DNA of 64,000 nt, taken from Flagellimonas allohymeniacidonis (GTDB lineage Bacteria; Bacteroidota; Bacteroidia; Flavobacteriales; Flavobacteriaceae). Below are positions 7,938 through 16,003 of the stretch, one piece after another (position 1 is the first letter of the stretch; each line of letters opens with the position of its first letter). The DNA is taken from the NCBI RefSeq assembly GCF_004296335.1, contig NZ_SGIU01000001.1, forward strand, positions 1,279,290 to 1,343,289, given 5' to 3'. A program made the translations under genes and the position numbers. The notes beneath the pieces are model-generated. The model had not been told where the DNA came from and did not search any database. It saw only the letters and a program-made list of their open reading frames with translations.

Positions 7938-8984
7938 CTAATAGGACTGTTTCAACTCTTGGTAAATCTTGCCATTTTCGCCCATTATTTTGAAATGGAC
8001 TTCTTTTTGGGCTAAATCCAAATAAATAAGCCCAAAACTTGGCACGGGGACCACCTCTCCTACTCTATAATCGTTGGGCTCAAAGGTATAGCTCGAATAA
8101 GAATGGGTAAGACCGCTACTTGTAAAATCTACTAAGGGATAAGATAAACTGGGTAGTTTGGTTTTTGAAAACTCGGAAATATGCCGGTCTCCCGAAAGAA
8201 CCATTACTCCCTCGGCCCCAGATTCAACAATGACTCGCTTTAGTTTTTCCACTTCTTTGGGAAAATTCCCCCAACTTTCAAATCCGTGCTCCCATGACAA
8301 AAATTGAATGCTTGTAACAATAAGATTGAATTTAGCTTGGGAGGAGTCCAGTTCTTTTCGCAACCATTGCCATTGTTCCTGTCCTAAAATGGTAGCGGCG
8401 TCATCTCGATTGATTTTATATCTTCTATTGGGGTTCTCATCCTTTTCAAGCTGGCTTCGAAAATAACGGGTGTCAAGTACCAATACTTTAATATTCCCAG
8501 ATGGCGTTTTAAAATCATGTGCAGCATAAACTCCGTTTTGCTTTCTTCTCGAATCGTTGGCTGGTACATCTAAAAAGTCCAGAAAGAGTTGCTGGCTTTG
8601 AGATTTCATTACAAATTCCTCACCCCCATCGTTAAGTCCGTAATCATGGTCGTCCCAAGTTCCAACTATGGGCACTGTTTTGGAGAGTTTCTTGTAATTG
8701 GGGTCCTGCTTTTGTTTTGCGTACATGGACTGCATCAACTCCATATCATCCGTATCGGCATAGATATTGTCGCCACCCCAAATCCAAACATCTGGAGTCT
8801 CGGCAAGAACATCGTCCCAAAAAGGATTGGTTTCATCTTGCTTATCGCATGAACCAAAAGCGACTACAAAAACAGAGTCGTTTATCGATTCTTCGTTGAC
8901 TGCTTTTTCAACCACAGAGGCTTCCTTGGTCTTGCAACCAACAAGCAAAAGGGACATCACTAGATACAGGTACGTTCTTTCCAT
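7938..8984 (-). CDS. PhoD-like metallophosphatase, lipoprotein
   Basis: The product of 348 residues starts with MERTYLYLVMSLLLVGCKTK, a lipoprotein signal with the cysteine at residue 17. The catalytic core resembles alkaline phosphatase D: FGSCDKQDETNPFW, WIWGGDNIYADTDDME (metal-binding Asp and Asn), GTWDDHDYGLNDGG and VMVLSGDRHISEF (metal-binding His). These motifs mark the two-metal phosphoesterase fold used by PhoD to hydrolyse phosphodiesters or phosphomonoesters. It acts outside the cytoplasm. The ATG at 8984 is preferred to one six codons upstream because it begins the signal peptide. The substrate is not known. The gene diverges from the nrnA operon. Confidence 0.9.
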   Translation of the reverse strand: MERTYLYLVMSLLLVGCKTKEASVVEKAVNEESINDSVFVVAFGSCDKQDETNPFWDDVLAETPDVWIWGGDNIYADTDDMELMQSMYAKQKQDPNYKKLSKTVPIVGTWDDHDYGLNDGGEEFVMKSQSQQLFLDFLDVPANDSRRKQNGVYAAHDFKTPSGNIKVLVLDTRYFRSQLEKDENPNRRYKINRDDAATILGQEQWQWLRKELDSSQAKFNLIVTSIQFLSWEHGFESWGNFPKEVEKLKRVIVESGAEGVMVLSGDRHISEFSKTKLPSLSYPLVDFTSSGLTHSYSSYTFEPNDYRVGEVVPVPSFGLIYLDLAQKEVHFKIMGENGKIYQELKQSY

Positions 8985-9004
8985 TTTTTGTAATTCGTTC
9001 ACTA

Positions 9005-9012
9005 CAAAAATA
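9005..9012 (-). promoter_or_regulatory. Possible -7 element for the PhoD-like gene
   Basis: The minus strand reads TATTTTTG at 9012-9005, about 20 bases upstream of the ATG at 8984. No TTG lies at a good distance upstream. Confidence 0.45.
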
Positions 9013-9046
9013 ATGCATCACCAATTACCTCTATGTTATATTATTG

Positions 9047-9054
9047 TATCTTTG
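9047..9054 (+). promoter_or_regulatory. -7 element placed directly before nrnA (leaderless start likely)
   Basis: TATCTTTG is separated from the ATG at 9060 by only five bases, so the transcript would begin at or within a few bases of the start codon. It also rules out the longer frame that begins at 9033. Confidence 0.55.
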
Positions 9055-9059
9055 CACGC

Positions 9060-10076
9060 ATGAACTTTGAAGACATTACGACCATAAAGTCGCTTCTTTC
9101 ATCACCCCAAAACATTGCTATAATTCCGCATAAAAACCCAGACGGAGATGCTATTGGCTCCTGTCTCGCCCTGTATCATTTTCTCAAGAAAAAAGGGCAT
9201 CAGGTTTCTGTTGTTTCTCCCAACGACTATCCAAAGTTTTTGAAATGGCTGCCTGGCAATGAGCACATTCTGAATTTCGAAAAAGAAAATGGTGTAGCCT
9301 CAAAAAAAGTTAAGGAAGCTAACTTAATTTTCACTTTGGATTTCAATGATCTGTCCCGAACAGGTTCTATGGAAAACTTCCTAAAGGGAGCCAATGCCGA
9401 TTTTATAATGATCGACCATCATCAGCAGCCCAGCGATTACGCCAAGGTCACTTACTCTGATGTATCCATGAGTTCGACCTGTGAGATGGTTTACAATTTC
9501 ATGGAATTTCTTGGGGAGACAAACCTGATTACGGAGCCCATTGCAACAGCGCTTTACTTGGGGATCATGACGGATACAGGTTCTTTTAAATATCGTTCCA
9601 CTTCAAGTCGAACACATCGTGTGGTGGCAGACCTTATAGATAAGGGCGCCAACAATATGGAGATTCATCAAAAGGTATATGACACCAATTCACCCTCACG
9701 TTTACACCTTTTGGGCATTGCTTTGAACAATATGGTAATTCTGGATGAATTTCGAACGGCATACATCACTTTGAGTCAAGAAGAGTTAAATGCCAACCAT
9801 TTTAAAAAAGGAGACACCGAAGGGTTTGTGAACTATGGTCTCACTTTGGAGAACATTATTTTTGCGGTCATATTTATTGAAAATAAAGAAGAGGGTATCA
9901 TAAAAATGTCATTGCGTTCTGCTGGAGATTTTTCCGTTAACGAATTTGCCAGAAACCATTTCAATGGTGGTGGCCATACCAATGCGGCGGGCGGTAGGAG
10001 TAATCAAGACTTGGAAGAAACGGTTCAAACTTTTTTAAGTGTCTTAAAGGACTATAAATCGCAACTGAGACCATGA
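9060..10076 (+). CDS. DHH/DHHA1 family phosphoesterase, NrnA-like (oligoribonuclease / PAP phosphatase)
   Basis: The protein of 338 residues carries the DHH-family metal motifs in order: IIPHKNPDGDAIGSCLALY (about residues 21-39), LDFNDLSRTG, MIDHHQQPSDY (the DHH motif) and LYLGIMTDTGSFKYRST, followed by the C-terminal DHHA1 motif GGGHTNAAGG. NrnA-type enzymes degrade short RNA fragments and dephosphorylate 3'-phosphoadenosine 5'-phosphate; which activity dominates here cannot be told from sequence. The stop overlaps the start of gldI by four bases (ATGA). It is the first gene of a three-gene operon with two peptidylprolyl isomerases, and its start is set by the adjacent promoter element. Confidence 0.92.
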   Translation: MNFEDITTIKSLLSSPQNIAIIPHKNPDGDAIGSCLALYHFLKKKGHQVSVVSPNDYPKFLKWLPGNEHILNFEKENGVASKKVKEANLIFTLDFNDLSRTGSMENFLKGANADFIMIDHHQQPSDYAKVTYSDVSMSSTCEMVYNFMEFLGETNLITEPIATALYLGIMTDTGSFKYRSTSSRTHRVVADLIDKGANNMEIHQKVYDTNSPSRLHLLGIALNNMVILDEFRTAYITLSQEELNANHFKKGDTEGFVNYGLTLENIIFAVIFIENKEEGIIKMSLRSAGDFSVNEFARNHFNGGGHTNAAGGRSNQDLEETVQTFLSVLKDYKSQLRP

Positions 10077-10636
10077 GGCAGTTATTTGTGCTTTTCTTAT
10101 TTGTTCTAGTGGTGAGCTGTGGCGGCCCAGAACCCCGCAGACCTATTAAGGTAAAGTCAGGTAGTTTTTTCAAAGAGTCCGTTGAACGGAACAAAAACTT
10201 ATTGGCCATAGAGGAAAAAATAATCAAAGAAATCATCAAGCAAGATACCCTCCATGACTATATCGCTAGTCCAAATGGATTTTGGTATTACTACGACACG
10301 CAAAATAATGATTCACCCTATACACCACAGACGGATGATCAAATTTTATTTTCGTATGACCTTCGAACACTTGATGAAAAAACCATCTATTCCACTGATG
10401 ATTTAGGTCCTACTTCTTATACCGTGGATAAAGAACAGTTGTTCCCTGGGCTTCAAAACGCAGTAAAACTTTTGAAAATAAATGAAAAAGCAACCTTTCT
10501 TTTTCCATCACTACAGGCCTATGGCTACTTAGGCGATGGAGAATCCATAGGACCCAAAACACCTTTAAAATCAACTATTGAACTACATACCATAATTATC
10601 AATCAAGACAGTCTAAATCTAAAACCATTAAAATGA
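10073..10636 (+). CDS. gldI: Gliding motility-associated peptidylprolyl isomerase lipoprotein GldI
   Basis: This is a lipoprotein of 187 residues (FLFVLVVSCGGPEPRRP, cysteine at residue 16). Its C-terminal half resembles an FKBP-type isomerase domain: DDQILFSYDLRTLDEKTIYS, FPGLQNAVKLLKINEKATFL, FPSLQAYGYLGDGESI and PLKSTIELHTI. GldI in Flavobacterium johnsoniae is a lipoprotein of this type needed for gliding, probably through folding of exported motility or secretion proteins. Its position between an nrnA-like gene and another peptidylprolyl isomerase fits what I know of flavobacteria. It overlaps both neighbours by four bases (ATGA). Presence of this gene alone does not prove that the organism glides. 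Confidence 0.88.
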   Translation: MRQLFVLFLFVLVVSCGGPEPRRPIKVKSGSFFKESVERNKNLLAIEEKIIKEIIKQDTLHDYIASPNGFWYYYDTQNNDSPYTPQTDDQILFSYDLRTLDEKTIYSTDDLGPTSYTVDKEQLFPGLQNAVKLLKINEKATFLFPSLQAYGYLGDGESIGPKTPLKSTIELHTIIINQDSLNLKPLK

Positions 10637-11781
10637 AACATACCATTGTTTTAACAGCTTTAATTGCGTTAAGTGTTGTTGGATGTAAATCGGGTAAATA
10701 TGCCAATTTGGAGGACGGAATTTTTGCCGATATCCAAACCAATCGAGGGGATATTCTTGTAAAATTATACCATGAGGCCACTCCGGTCACAGTGGCAAAT
10801 TTCGTTTCTCTGGCGGAAGGCACCAGCCCCTTTGTAACAGATAGCATAGGCATAGTCACCGGGCAAGATACCGTGGTGCTTAACTTGAAAGGGAAAAAGT
10901 ATTACGATGGCGTTCCGTTCCATCGAATCATTAAAGATTTTATGATTCAGGGAGGGGACCCTACTGCATCAGGTTCGGGTAACCCTGGATATAAATTCAA
11001 AGATGAATTCAATGATACCCTTACCCACTCTAAAAAGGGCATACTTTCCATGGCCAATTCCGGTCCAAAAACCAATGGCAGTCAGTTCTTCATCACCCAC
11101 AAGGAGACTCCATGGCTCAACGGAAGACATACCGTATTCGGGGAAGTTGTCATGGGTATCGAAGTGGTGGATTCCATTGCCAATGTAGCTACCGGCCCAC
11201 AAGATCGCCCCAGTGTTGATGTGATAATGAACAAAGTGGAGATAGTTCGCAAGGGCAAAGAAGCCAAAAAGTTTGATGAAGTTCAAATCATGACAGATTA
11301 CTTCGAAGAGGAGAAAGCTGCAGAGGCGGCTTTCAAGAAAATGAAAGAGGATTTGGTGGCACAGTTTGAACAACAGAAAAAAGATGCAGAAGAAACTTCA
11401 AGCGGTCTCCGGATCTATTCCCTTAAAAAAGGGGATGGGGAACAGCCTAAAATAGGCCAAAAAGTGATGGTATTATATGCTGGATGGCTTACCAACGGTG
11501 ACCTTTTTGATAGCAACTATGAAGAAATCGCGGTTCAATTTGACCAATTTGACCAGAGAAGGAAACAAGGTGGGGGTTACTTCCCAATTCCAATGGATTA
11601 CAGTCCGGAAGCCAGATTGATTCCTGGTTTCAAAGAGGGGCTTCAAAGTATGAAGGTGGGCGACAAAGTACGCTTGTTCATTCCGCCACATTTAGGCTAT
11701 GGCCCACAAGGAGGTGGTCCCATACCGCCAAATGCCGACCTTGTTTTTGATTTGGAAATAACAGGTATCCAAGAAGAATAG
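10633..11781 (+). CDS. Dual peptidylprolyl isomerase: cyclophilin domain fused to FKBP domain
   Basis: This 382-residue lipoprotein (LIALSVVGCKSGKYA, cysteine at residue 18) joins two unrelated isomerase families. Residues about 30-200 are a cyclophilin: GVPFHRIIKDFMIQGGDPT, KKGILSMANSGPKTNGSQFF and WLNGRHTVFGEV include the FHR, GSQFFIT and H-T-V-F-G landmarks. After a charged, probably helical linker (about residues 210-255) comes an FKBP domain with KVMVLYAGWLTNGDLFDSNY, LIPGFKEGLQSMKVGDK and IPPHLGYGPQGGGPIPPNA. Both active sites look complete. The location should be periplasmic or outer-membrane associated, with a role in folding of exported proteins. It overlaps gldI by four bases, so three exported or RNA-linked functions share an operon that ends in a clear terminator. 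Confidence 0.93.
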   Translation: MKHTIVLTALIALSVVGCKSGKYANLEDGIFADIQTNRGDILVKLYHEATPVTVANFVSLAEGTSPFVTDSIGIVTGQDTVVLNLKGKKYYDGVPFHRIIKDFMIQGGDPTASGSGNPGYKFKDEFNDTLTHSKKGILSMANSGPKTNGSQFFITHKETPWLNGRHTVFGEVVMGIEVVDSIANVATGPQDRPSVDVIMNKVEIVRKGKEAKKFDEVQIMTDYFEEEKAAEAAFKKMKEDLVAQFEQQKKDAEETSSGLRIYSLKKGDGEQPKIGQKVMVLYAGWLTNGDLFDSNYEEIAVQFDQFDQRRKQGGGYFPIPMDYSPEARLIPGFKEGLQSMKVGDKVRLFIPPHLGYGPQGGGPIPPNADLVFDLEITGIQEE

Positions 11782-11792
11782 ATTTCAATGAA

Positions 11793-11825
11793 AGAAACGT
11801 CGCTTAAAGCGGCGTTTTCTTTTTT
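11793..11825 (+). terminator. Terminator of the nrnA-gldI-isomerase operon
   Basis: The arms AGAAACGTCGC and GCGGCGTTTTCT pair around a TTAAA loop with one G-U wobble, followed by T-rich sequence. Confidence 0.75.
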
Positions 11826-11915
11826 CAAATAATCTATGACCTGTACTCCCATTGTCATCTAACAATTAAGACTTAGCTTAGAATTCGTAATTCATTCCAT
11901 CCTATTGGTCTATTT

Positions 11916-12983
11916 ATGGGAAAAAGGACAAAAACAATCCTTCTACTGGCACTGCCCCTACAAATTATCCTAGTGAAGTGGTTGGGCAGTTATCCCGAAC
12001 TGGTTGAAAAATACTATAGCCAGGCCATCTATCCTCTGATTTCCCAATTCTTTCGAATTCTTTTTGGATGGATTCCCTTTTCAATCGGGGATGTATTGTA
12101 CACCATTCTTGGTATTTTGGCCATCCGATACATATACCGCCATTGGACGTTCATCAAAACAAAGCCTTTGGGCTTTTTAAAGAACATTCTTGTTGTCCTT
12201 TCCATTACCTATTTTCTTTTTCATCTGTTGTGGGGGCTCAACTACTACCGTCTGCCCATCGATGAAAAGTTGGAAATCACCAAAGAGTATTCTGAAGAAG
12301 AGTTAGTAGAATTCATAAAATACCTCACCAATAGGGCGAATACGATTCAAACGGAAATAACGGGTGATAGCACTTTACCCGTAAAAATTCCATATTCAAG
12401 GAAAGAAATCTTTAAGAAAACAGAAGAAGGATATAAAAGCTTAAAACAACAATACCCGGATTTTGACTACAAGCATCGAAGTTTGAAAGCCTCCATATAT
12501 AGCATTCCCCTCACCTATATGGGGTATGGCGGGTATTTGAATCCTTTTTCCAACGAGGCTCAGGTAAATGGGGTTACACCCAAATTTAGGCTCCCCACAG
12601 TTAGTGGGCATGAGGTGGGACATCAGCTGGGATATTCTGCCGAGGACGCTACCAATTTTCTAGGTTTTTTGGTGACATCCGTCAACGACGACCCCTATTT
12701 TCAATATGCCGCTTATTCACATGCCTTAGCTTATTGCCTTTCGGATTTGGCACGACGCGATGGAGAGAAATTCAAAGAAATGGTCGAAGGGTTAAACGAA
12801 GGTGTCCGGGAAAACTTCAGGGAAGTGAACCGATTTTGGGAAAAATATGAAAACCCTTTGGAGCCAGTTTTCAAATCCATATTCAATACCTTTCTTAAGG
12901 CCAATAATCAAGAAGAAGGCATACAAAGCTACAATTCCGTGGTAGGTCTATTGATAGGCTATCATGCCAAAGAAAGGTTCTAG
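11916..12983 (+). CDS. DUF3810 family membrane protein with an HExxH motif
   Basis: The product of 355 residues has two or three N-terminal membrane segments (residues about 8-25, 60-75 and 90-110) and then a large soluble part. The soluble part contains GHEVGHQLGYSAEDATNF, in which HEVGH (H232 to H236) is an HExxH zinc-protease type motif followed by an AED that could supply the third ligand. Upstream, IPLTYMGYGGYLNPFSNEA is a well-conserved-looking stretch of the family. The family has no established function; a membrane-anchored metallopeptidase is an inference from the motif. The gene stands alone between a terminator and the amidohydrolase pair. Confidence 0.85.
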   Translation: MGKRTKTILLLALPLQIILVKWLGSYPELVEKYYSQAIYPLISQFFRILFGWIPFSIGDVLYTILGILAIRYIYRHWTFIKTKPLGFLKNILVVLSITYFLFHLLWGLNYYRLPIDEKLEITKEYSEEELVEFIKYLTNRANTIQTEITGDSTLPVKIPYSRKEIFKKTEEGYKSLKQQYPDFDYKHRSLKASIYSIPLTYMGYGGYLNPFSNEAQVNGVTPKFRLPTVSGHEVGHQLGYSAEDATNFLGFLVTSVNDDPYFQYAAYSHALAYCLSDLARRDGEKFKEMVEGLNEGVRENFREVNRFWEKYENPLEPVFKSIFNTFLKANNQEEGIQSYNSVVGLLIGYHAKERF

Positions 12984-13049
12984 TAGAAGTTTGTACAATC
13001 CTATCAGTTCAGTTACCTTTAAAGCTGACTAATTCAACACGGTAGCTCT

Positions 13050-15992
13050 ATGAAAAAACGATTTCTTACCTATGCTCTCTTATGGGCATGTGCAACAGTC
13101 TTTGCACAAGATTACTTTCCAAAAAATGACGGCGTCAAAGCCAAAAACAACAACTACACTGCATTTACCAATGCTAAAATATTCATTACTCCAAGCAACG
13201 TAATTGAAAATGGAACCCTGCTTATACAAAACGGTAAGGTGGTTCAAGTGGGGGCCACTGTCAGTATCCCAAAAAACTCGGTTGTAGAAGACCTTCAGGG
13301 CAAATCCATTTATCCATCGTTCATTGATGTATTTTCAGGATTTGGGGTAAAAATGCCCGAAAAAGCAAAATCCACAGGAAGGTCTGCACAATACGATGCA
13401 GAGCGAGAGGGGTTTTACTGGAATGACCACATCATGCCCGAAAATATGGCCATTGCCAAGTTTGATTATGATGAGAAAAAGGCAAAAGAACTCCGTAAAC
13501 TGGGATTCGGGGTCGTGAACTCTCATATACAGGACGGTATTGCAAGAGGTTCTGGGGTTTTGGTCGCTTTGAATGACGAAGGGGATGCCTCACAAAGAAT
13601 ACTTGATGATAAATCAGCTCAGTATTTTTCATTTAAAAAGAGCATTGCAAAACGCCAGTCTTATCCCACTTCATTAATGGGAGCTACTTCGTTGATGCGA
13701 CAATTGCACCACGATATGAACTGGTATGCACAAGGCAAGGTGGAAACAAAAGATCGGTCGTTGGAAGCTCTTATTGCCAATAAAGGTTTAAAACAGATAT
13801 TTGCAGCAGGTGATAATGGGAATGTACTTCGCGCGGATAAAATTGGGGACCAGTTTGGAGTTCAGTATACCATTTTGGCCGGAGGTGATGAATATGAACA
13901 CATAGAGGACATAAAAAAAACCAATGCCACCCTGATTGTTCCCATAAATTTTCCGAAGGCCTATGATGTATCAAATCCTTACCAAGCGGCCTATGTCACC
14001 TTGAAAGATATGCGTCATTGGAACCTAGCTCCGACGAATCCAAAGGTTTTGGAACAAAGCAACATCAATTTTTCATTGACCTTGCACGGTTTAAAGTCGT
14101 CCTCTGATTTTAAATCAAAGCTGATGAAGGCCATCAGCCATGGCCTTTCAAAGTCAAAAGCCTTGGAGGCGTTGACCACAATACCCGCCGCAATTTTGGG
14201 AAAATCCAATGAGATTGGTTCGTTGCAGCCTGGTCGACAAGCGAATTTTCTAATTACTTCCGGAGACCTTTTCGAAAAGGGAACCATTCTTTATGAGAAC
14301 TGGGTCCAGGGCGTAAGAAGTACCATCAATGACAGAAATCAAAAAGATATTCGAGGAGATTACAGCTTGGCCTTAGGTGGAAAAACCTACCAAATTTCCA
14401 TCTCAGGTGAACCCAATAAACCTAAGGCTTCGGTTAAACAAGACACCCTAAAGCTCGTTAGCAAATTCAGTTTCAAATCGAATTGGTTAAACTTGGCATT
14501 TACAGATAGCAAAGGAGACTCATATCGTTTGGTTTCCTTGGTTGATGCCCAATCAAATAACCTTAAAGGAAAGCTGATAATGCCCAACGGAAATGAATCC
14601 AGTTTTACCGCTACAAAAACCGATTCAATAGATCAAAAATCCCCGGTAAAAGCAACATCGCCCCTATCAAAGGCACTGCCACTGACTTTTCCGAATGTTG
14701 GTTTCGGCTATGCTTCAAAACCGAGGCAAGAAGATATACTCTTCAAGAATGCGACCGTATGGACTGGGGAAACTATCCTTGAAAACACTGATGTGCTCAT
14801 CAAAGATGGTAAGGTGTCGAAGGTTGGTAAAGACCTCAATCCTGGTAGAGCCAAGGTAATTGATGCCACAGGAAAACATTTGACCGCAGGAGTAATTGAT
14901 GAGCACTCCCATATTGCTGGTTTGTCCATCAATGAAGCAGGTCACAATTCTACAGCAGAGGTGCGCATGACCGATGTTGTCGATGCCAAGGACATTGACA
15001 TTTACAGAAATTTGGCAGGAGGCGTCACAACCATTCAATTGTTGCATGGTTCGGCCAATCCTATTGGCGGACAATCGGCCATTATTCGATTAAAGTGGGG
15101 TGAAAGCGCAGATGGACTTATTTTTCCCGACATGCCCAAATTCATCAAATTTGCCTTGGGTGAAAATGTCAAGCAATCCAATTGGCAGAGTTTCTCACGC
15201 TTTCCGCAAACCCGAATGGGGGTCGAGCAGATTTTTGTAGATTATTTTCAGCGTGCCAAGGAGTATGATGCCAAAAAGAAAAGTGGACAGGCCGTTCGCT
15301 ATGATGAAGAGATGGAAGTATTGGCGGAAATCTTAAATGGAGAACGCTTTATTAGTTGTCACTCCTATGTGCAAAGCGAAATCAATATGCTCATGAAAGT
15401 AGCGGAGAAATTTGACTTTAAAGTGAACACCTTCACCCATATTTTGGAAGGTTATAAAGTGGCGGATAAAATGGCGGCACACGGTGTTGGCGGCTCCACC
15501 TTTAGCGACTGGTGGGCTTACAAATACGAAGTAAACGATGCCATCCCCTATAATGCGGCAATCATGGCTAGCCAAGGGGTGACCGTTGCCATCAACAGTG
15601 ATGACGCGGAAATGTCAAGACGATTGAATCAAGAGGCTGCAAAGACCGTAAAATATGGAGGCATGAGCGAAATTGAGGCCTGGAAGACCGTGACCTTAAA
15701 TCCCGCAAAACTTCTTCATATTGATGATCGCGTAGGTAGTGTGGAAGTGGGCAAAGACGCCGATTTGGTGCTTTGGAACAATCATCCCCTATCAGTCTAT
15801 GCCAAAGCCGAGAAAACACTGATTGAGGGAGCTGTATACTTTGATTTGGAAAAGGATAAAATGCTTCAAGCGGCTGTAAAGAAAGAACGCAGCCAACTCA
15901 TCAACATGATGTTGAATGAAAAAGAAAACGGAGCTAAGACCCAAGGCCCCAAGCAGAATAAAAAACCAAAGTTTCATTGTGATTCCCTTTAA
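13050..15992 (+). CDS. Exported amidohydrolase-family protein with two amidohydrolase-like modules
   Basis: The 980-residue protein has a signal peptide (LLWACATVFAQDYF). Residues about 35-430 look like an amidohydrolase module (FTNAKIFITPSNVIENGTLL, then IYPSFIDVFSGFGV), but the expected HxH metal motif after the first strand is missing. Residues about 565-950 form a second module that keeps it: GVIDEHSHIAGLSINEAGHN (H619 and H621), later CHSYVQSE, THILEGYK and NSDDAEMSRR, which supply further metal ligands, and GSVEVGKDADLVLW at the end. The active site is therefore in the second half. The enzyme probably hydrolyses amide or peptide-like bonds in the periplasm; the substrate is not known. 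The next gene, 11 bases away, encodes a related protein. Confidence 0.9.
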   Translation: MKKRFLTYALLWACATVFAQDYFPKNDGVKAKNNNYTAFTNAKIFITPSNVIENGTLLIQNGKVVQVGATVSIPKNSVVEDLQGKSIYPSFIDVFSGFGVKMPEKAKSTGRSAQYDAEREGFYWNDHIMPENMAIAKFDYDEKKAKELRKLGFGVVNSHIQDGIARGSGVLVALNDEGDASQRILDDKSAQYFSFKKSIAKRQSYPTSLMGATSLMRQLHHDMNWYAQGKVETKDRSLEALIANKGLKQIFAAGDNGNVLRADKIGDQFGVQYTILAGGDEYEHIEDIKKTNATLIVPINFPKAYDVSNPYQAAYVTLKDMRHWNLAPTNPKVLEQSNINFSLTLHGLKSSSDFKSKLMKAISHGLSKSKALEALTTIPAAILGKSNEIGSLQPGRQANFLITSGDLFEKGTILYENWVQGVRSTINDRNQKDIRGDYSLALGGKTYQISISGEPNKPKASVKQDTLKLVSKFSFKSNWLNLAFTDSKGDSYRLVSLVDAQSNNLKGKLIMPNGNESSFTATKTDSIDQKSPVKATSPLSKALPLTFPNVGFGYASKPRQEDILFKNATVWTGETILENTDVLIKDGKVSKVGKDLNPGRAKVIDATGKHLTAGVIDEHSHIAGLSINEAGHNSTAEVRMTDVVDAKDIDIYRNLAGGVTTIQLLHGSANPIGGQSAIIRLKWGESADGLIFPDMPKFIKFALGENVKQSNWQSFSRFPQTRMGVEQIFVDYFQRAKEYDAKKKSGQAVRYDEEMEVLAEILNGERFISCHSYVQSEINMLMKVAEKFDFKVNTFTHILEGYKVADKMAAHGVGGSTFSDWWAYKYEVNDAIPYNAAIMASQGVTVAINSDDAEMSRRLNQEAAKTVKYGGMSEIEAWKTVTLNPAKLLHIDDRVGSVEVGKDADLVLWNNHPLSVYAKAEKTLIEGAVYFDLEKDKMLQAAVKKERSQLINMMLNEKENGAKTQGPKQNKKPKFHCDSL

Positions 15993-16003
15993 TACCTAGA
16001 GAT

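Noticed and set aside
9033..9059. Longer N-terminus of the nrnA-like protein (MLYYCIFAR)
   Set aside because: It overlaps a good -7 promoter element and does not resemble the family.
10969..11373. 134-residue frame on the minus strand inside the isomerase gene
   Set aside because: It is fully antisense to a well-supported gene and resembles no protein family; a composition-driven shadow.
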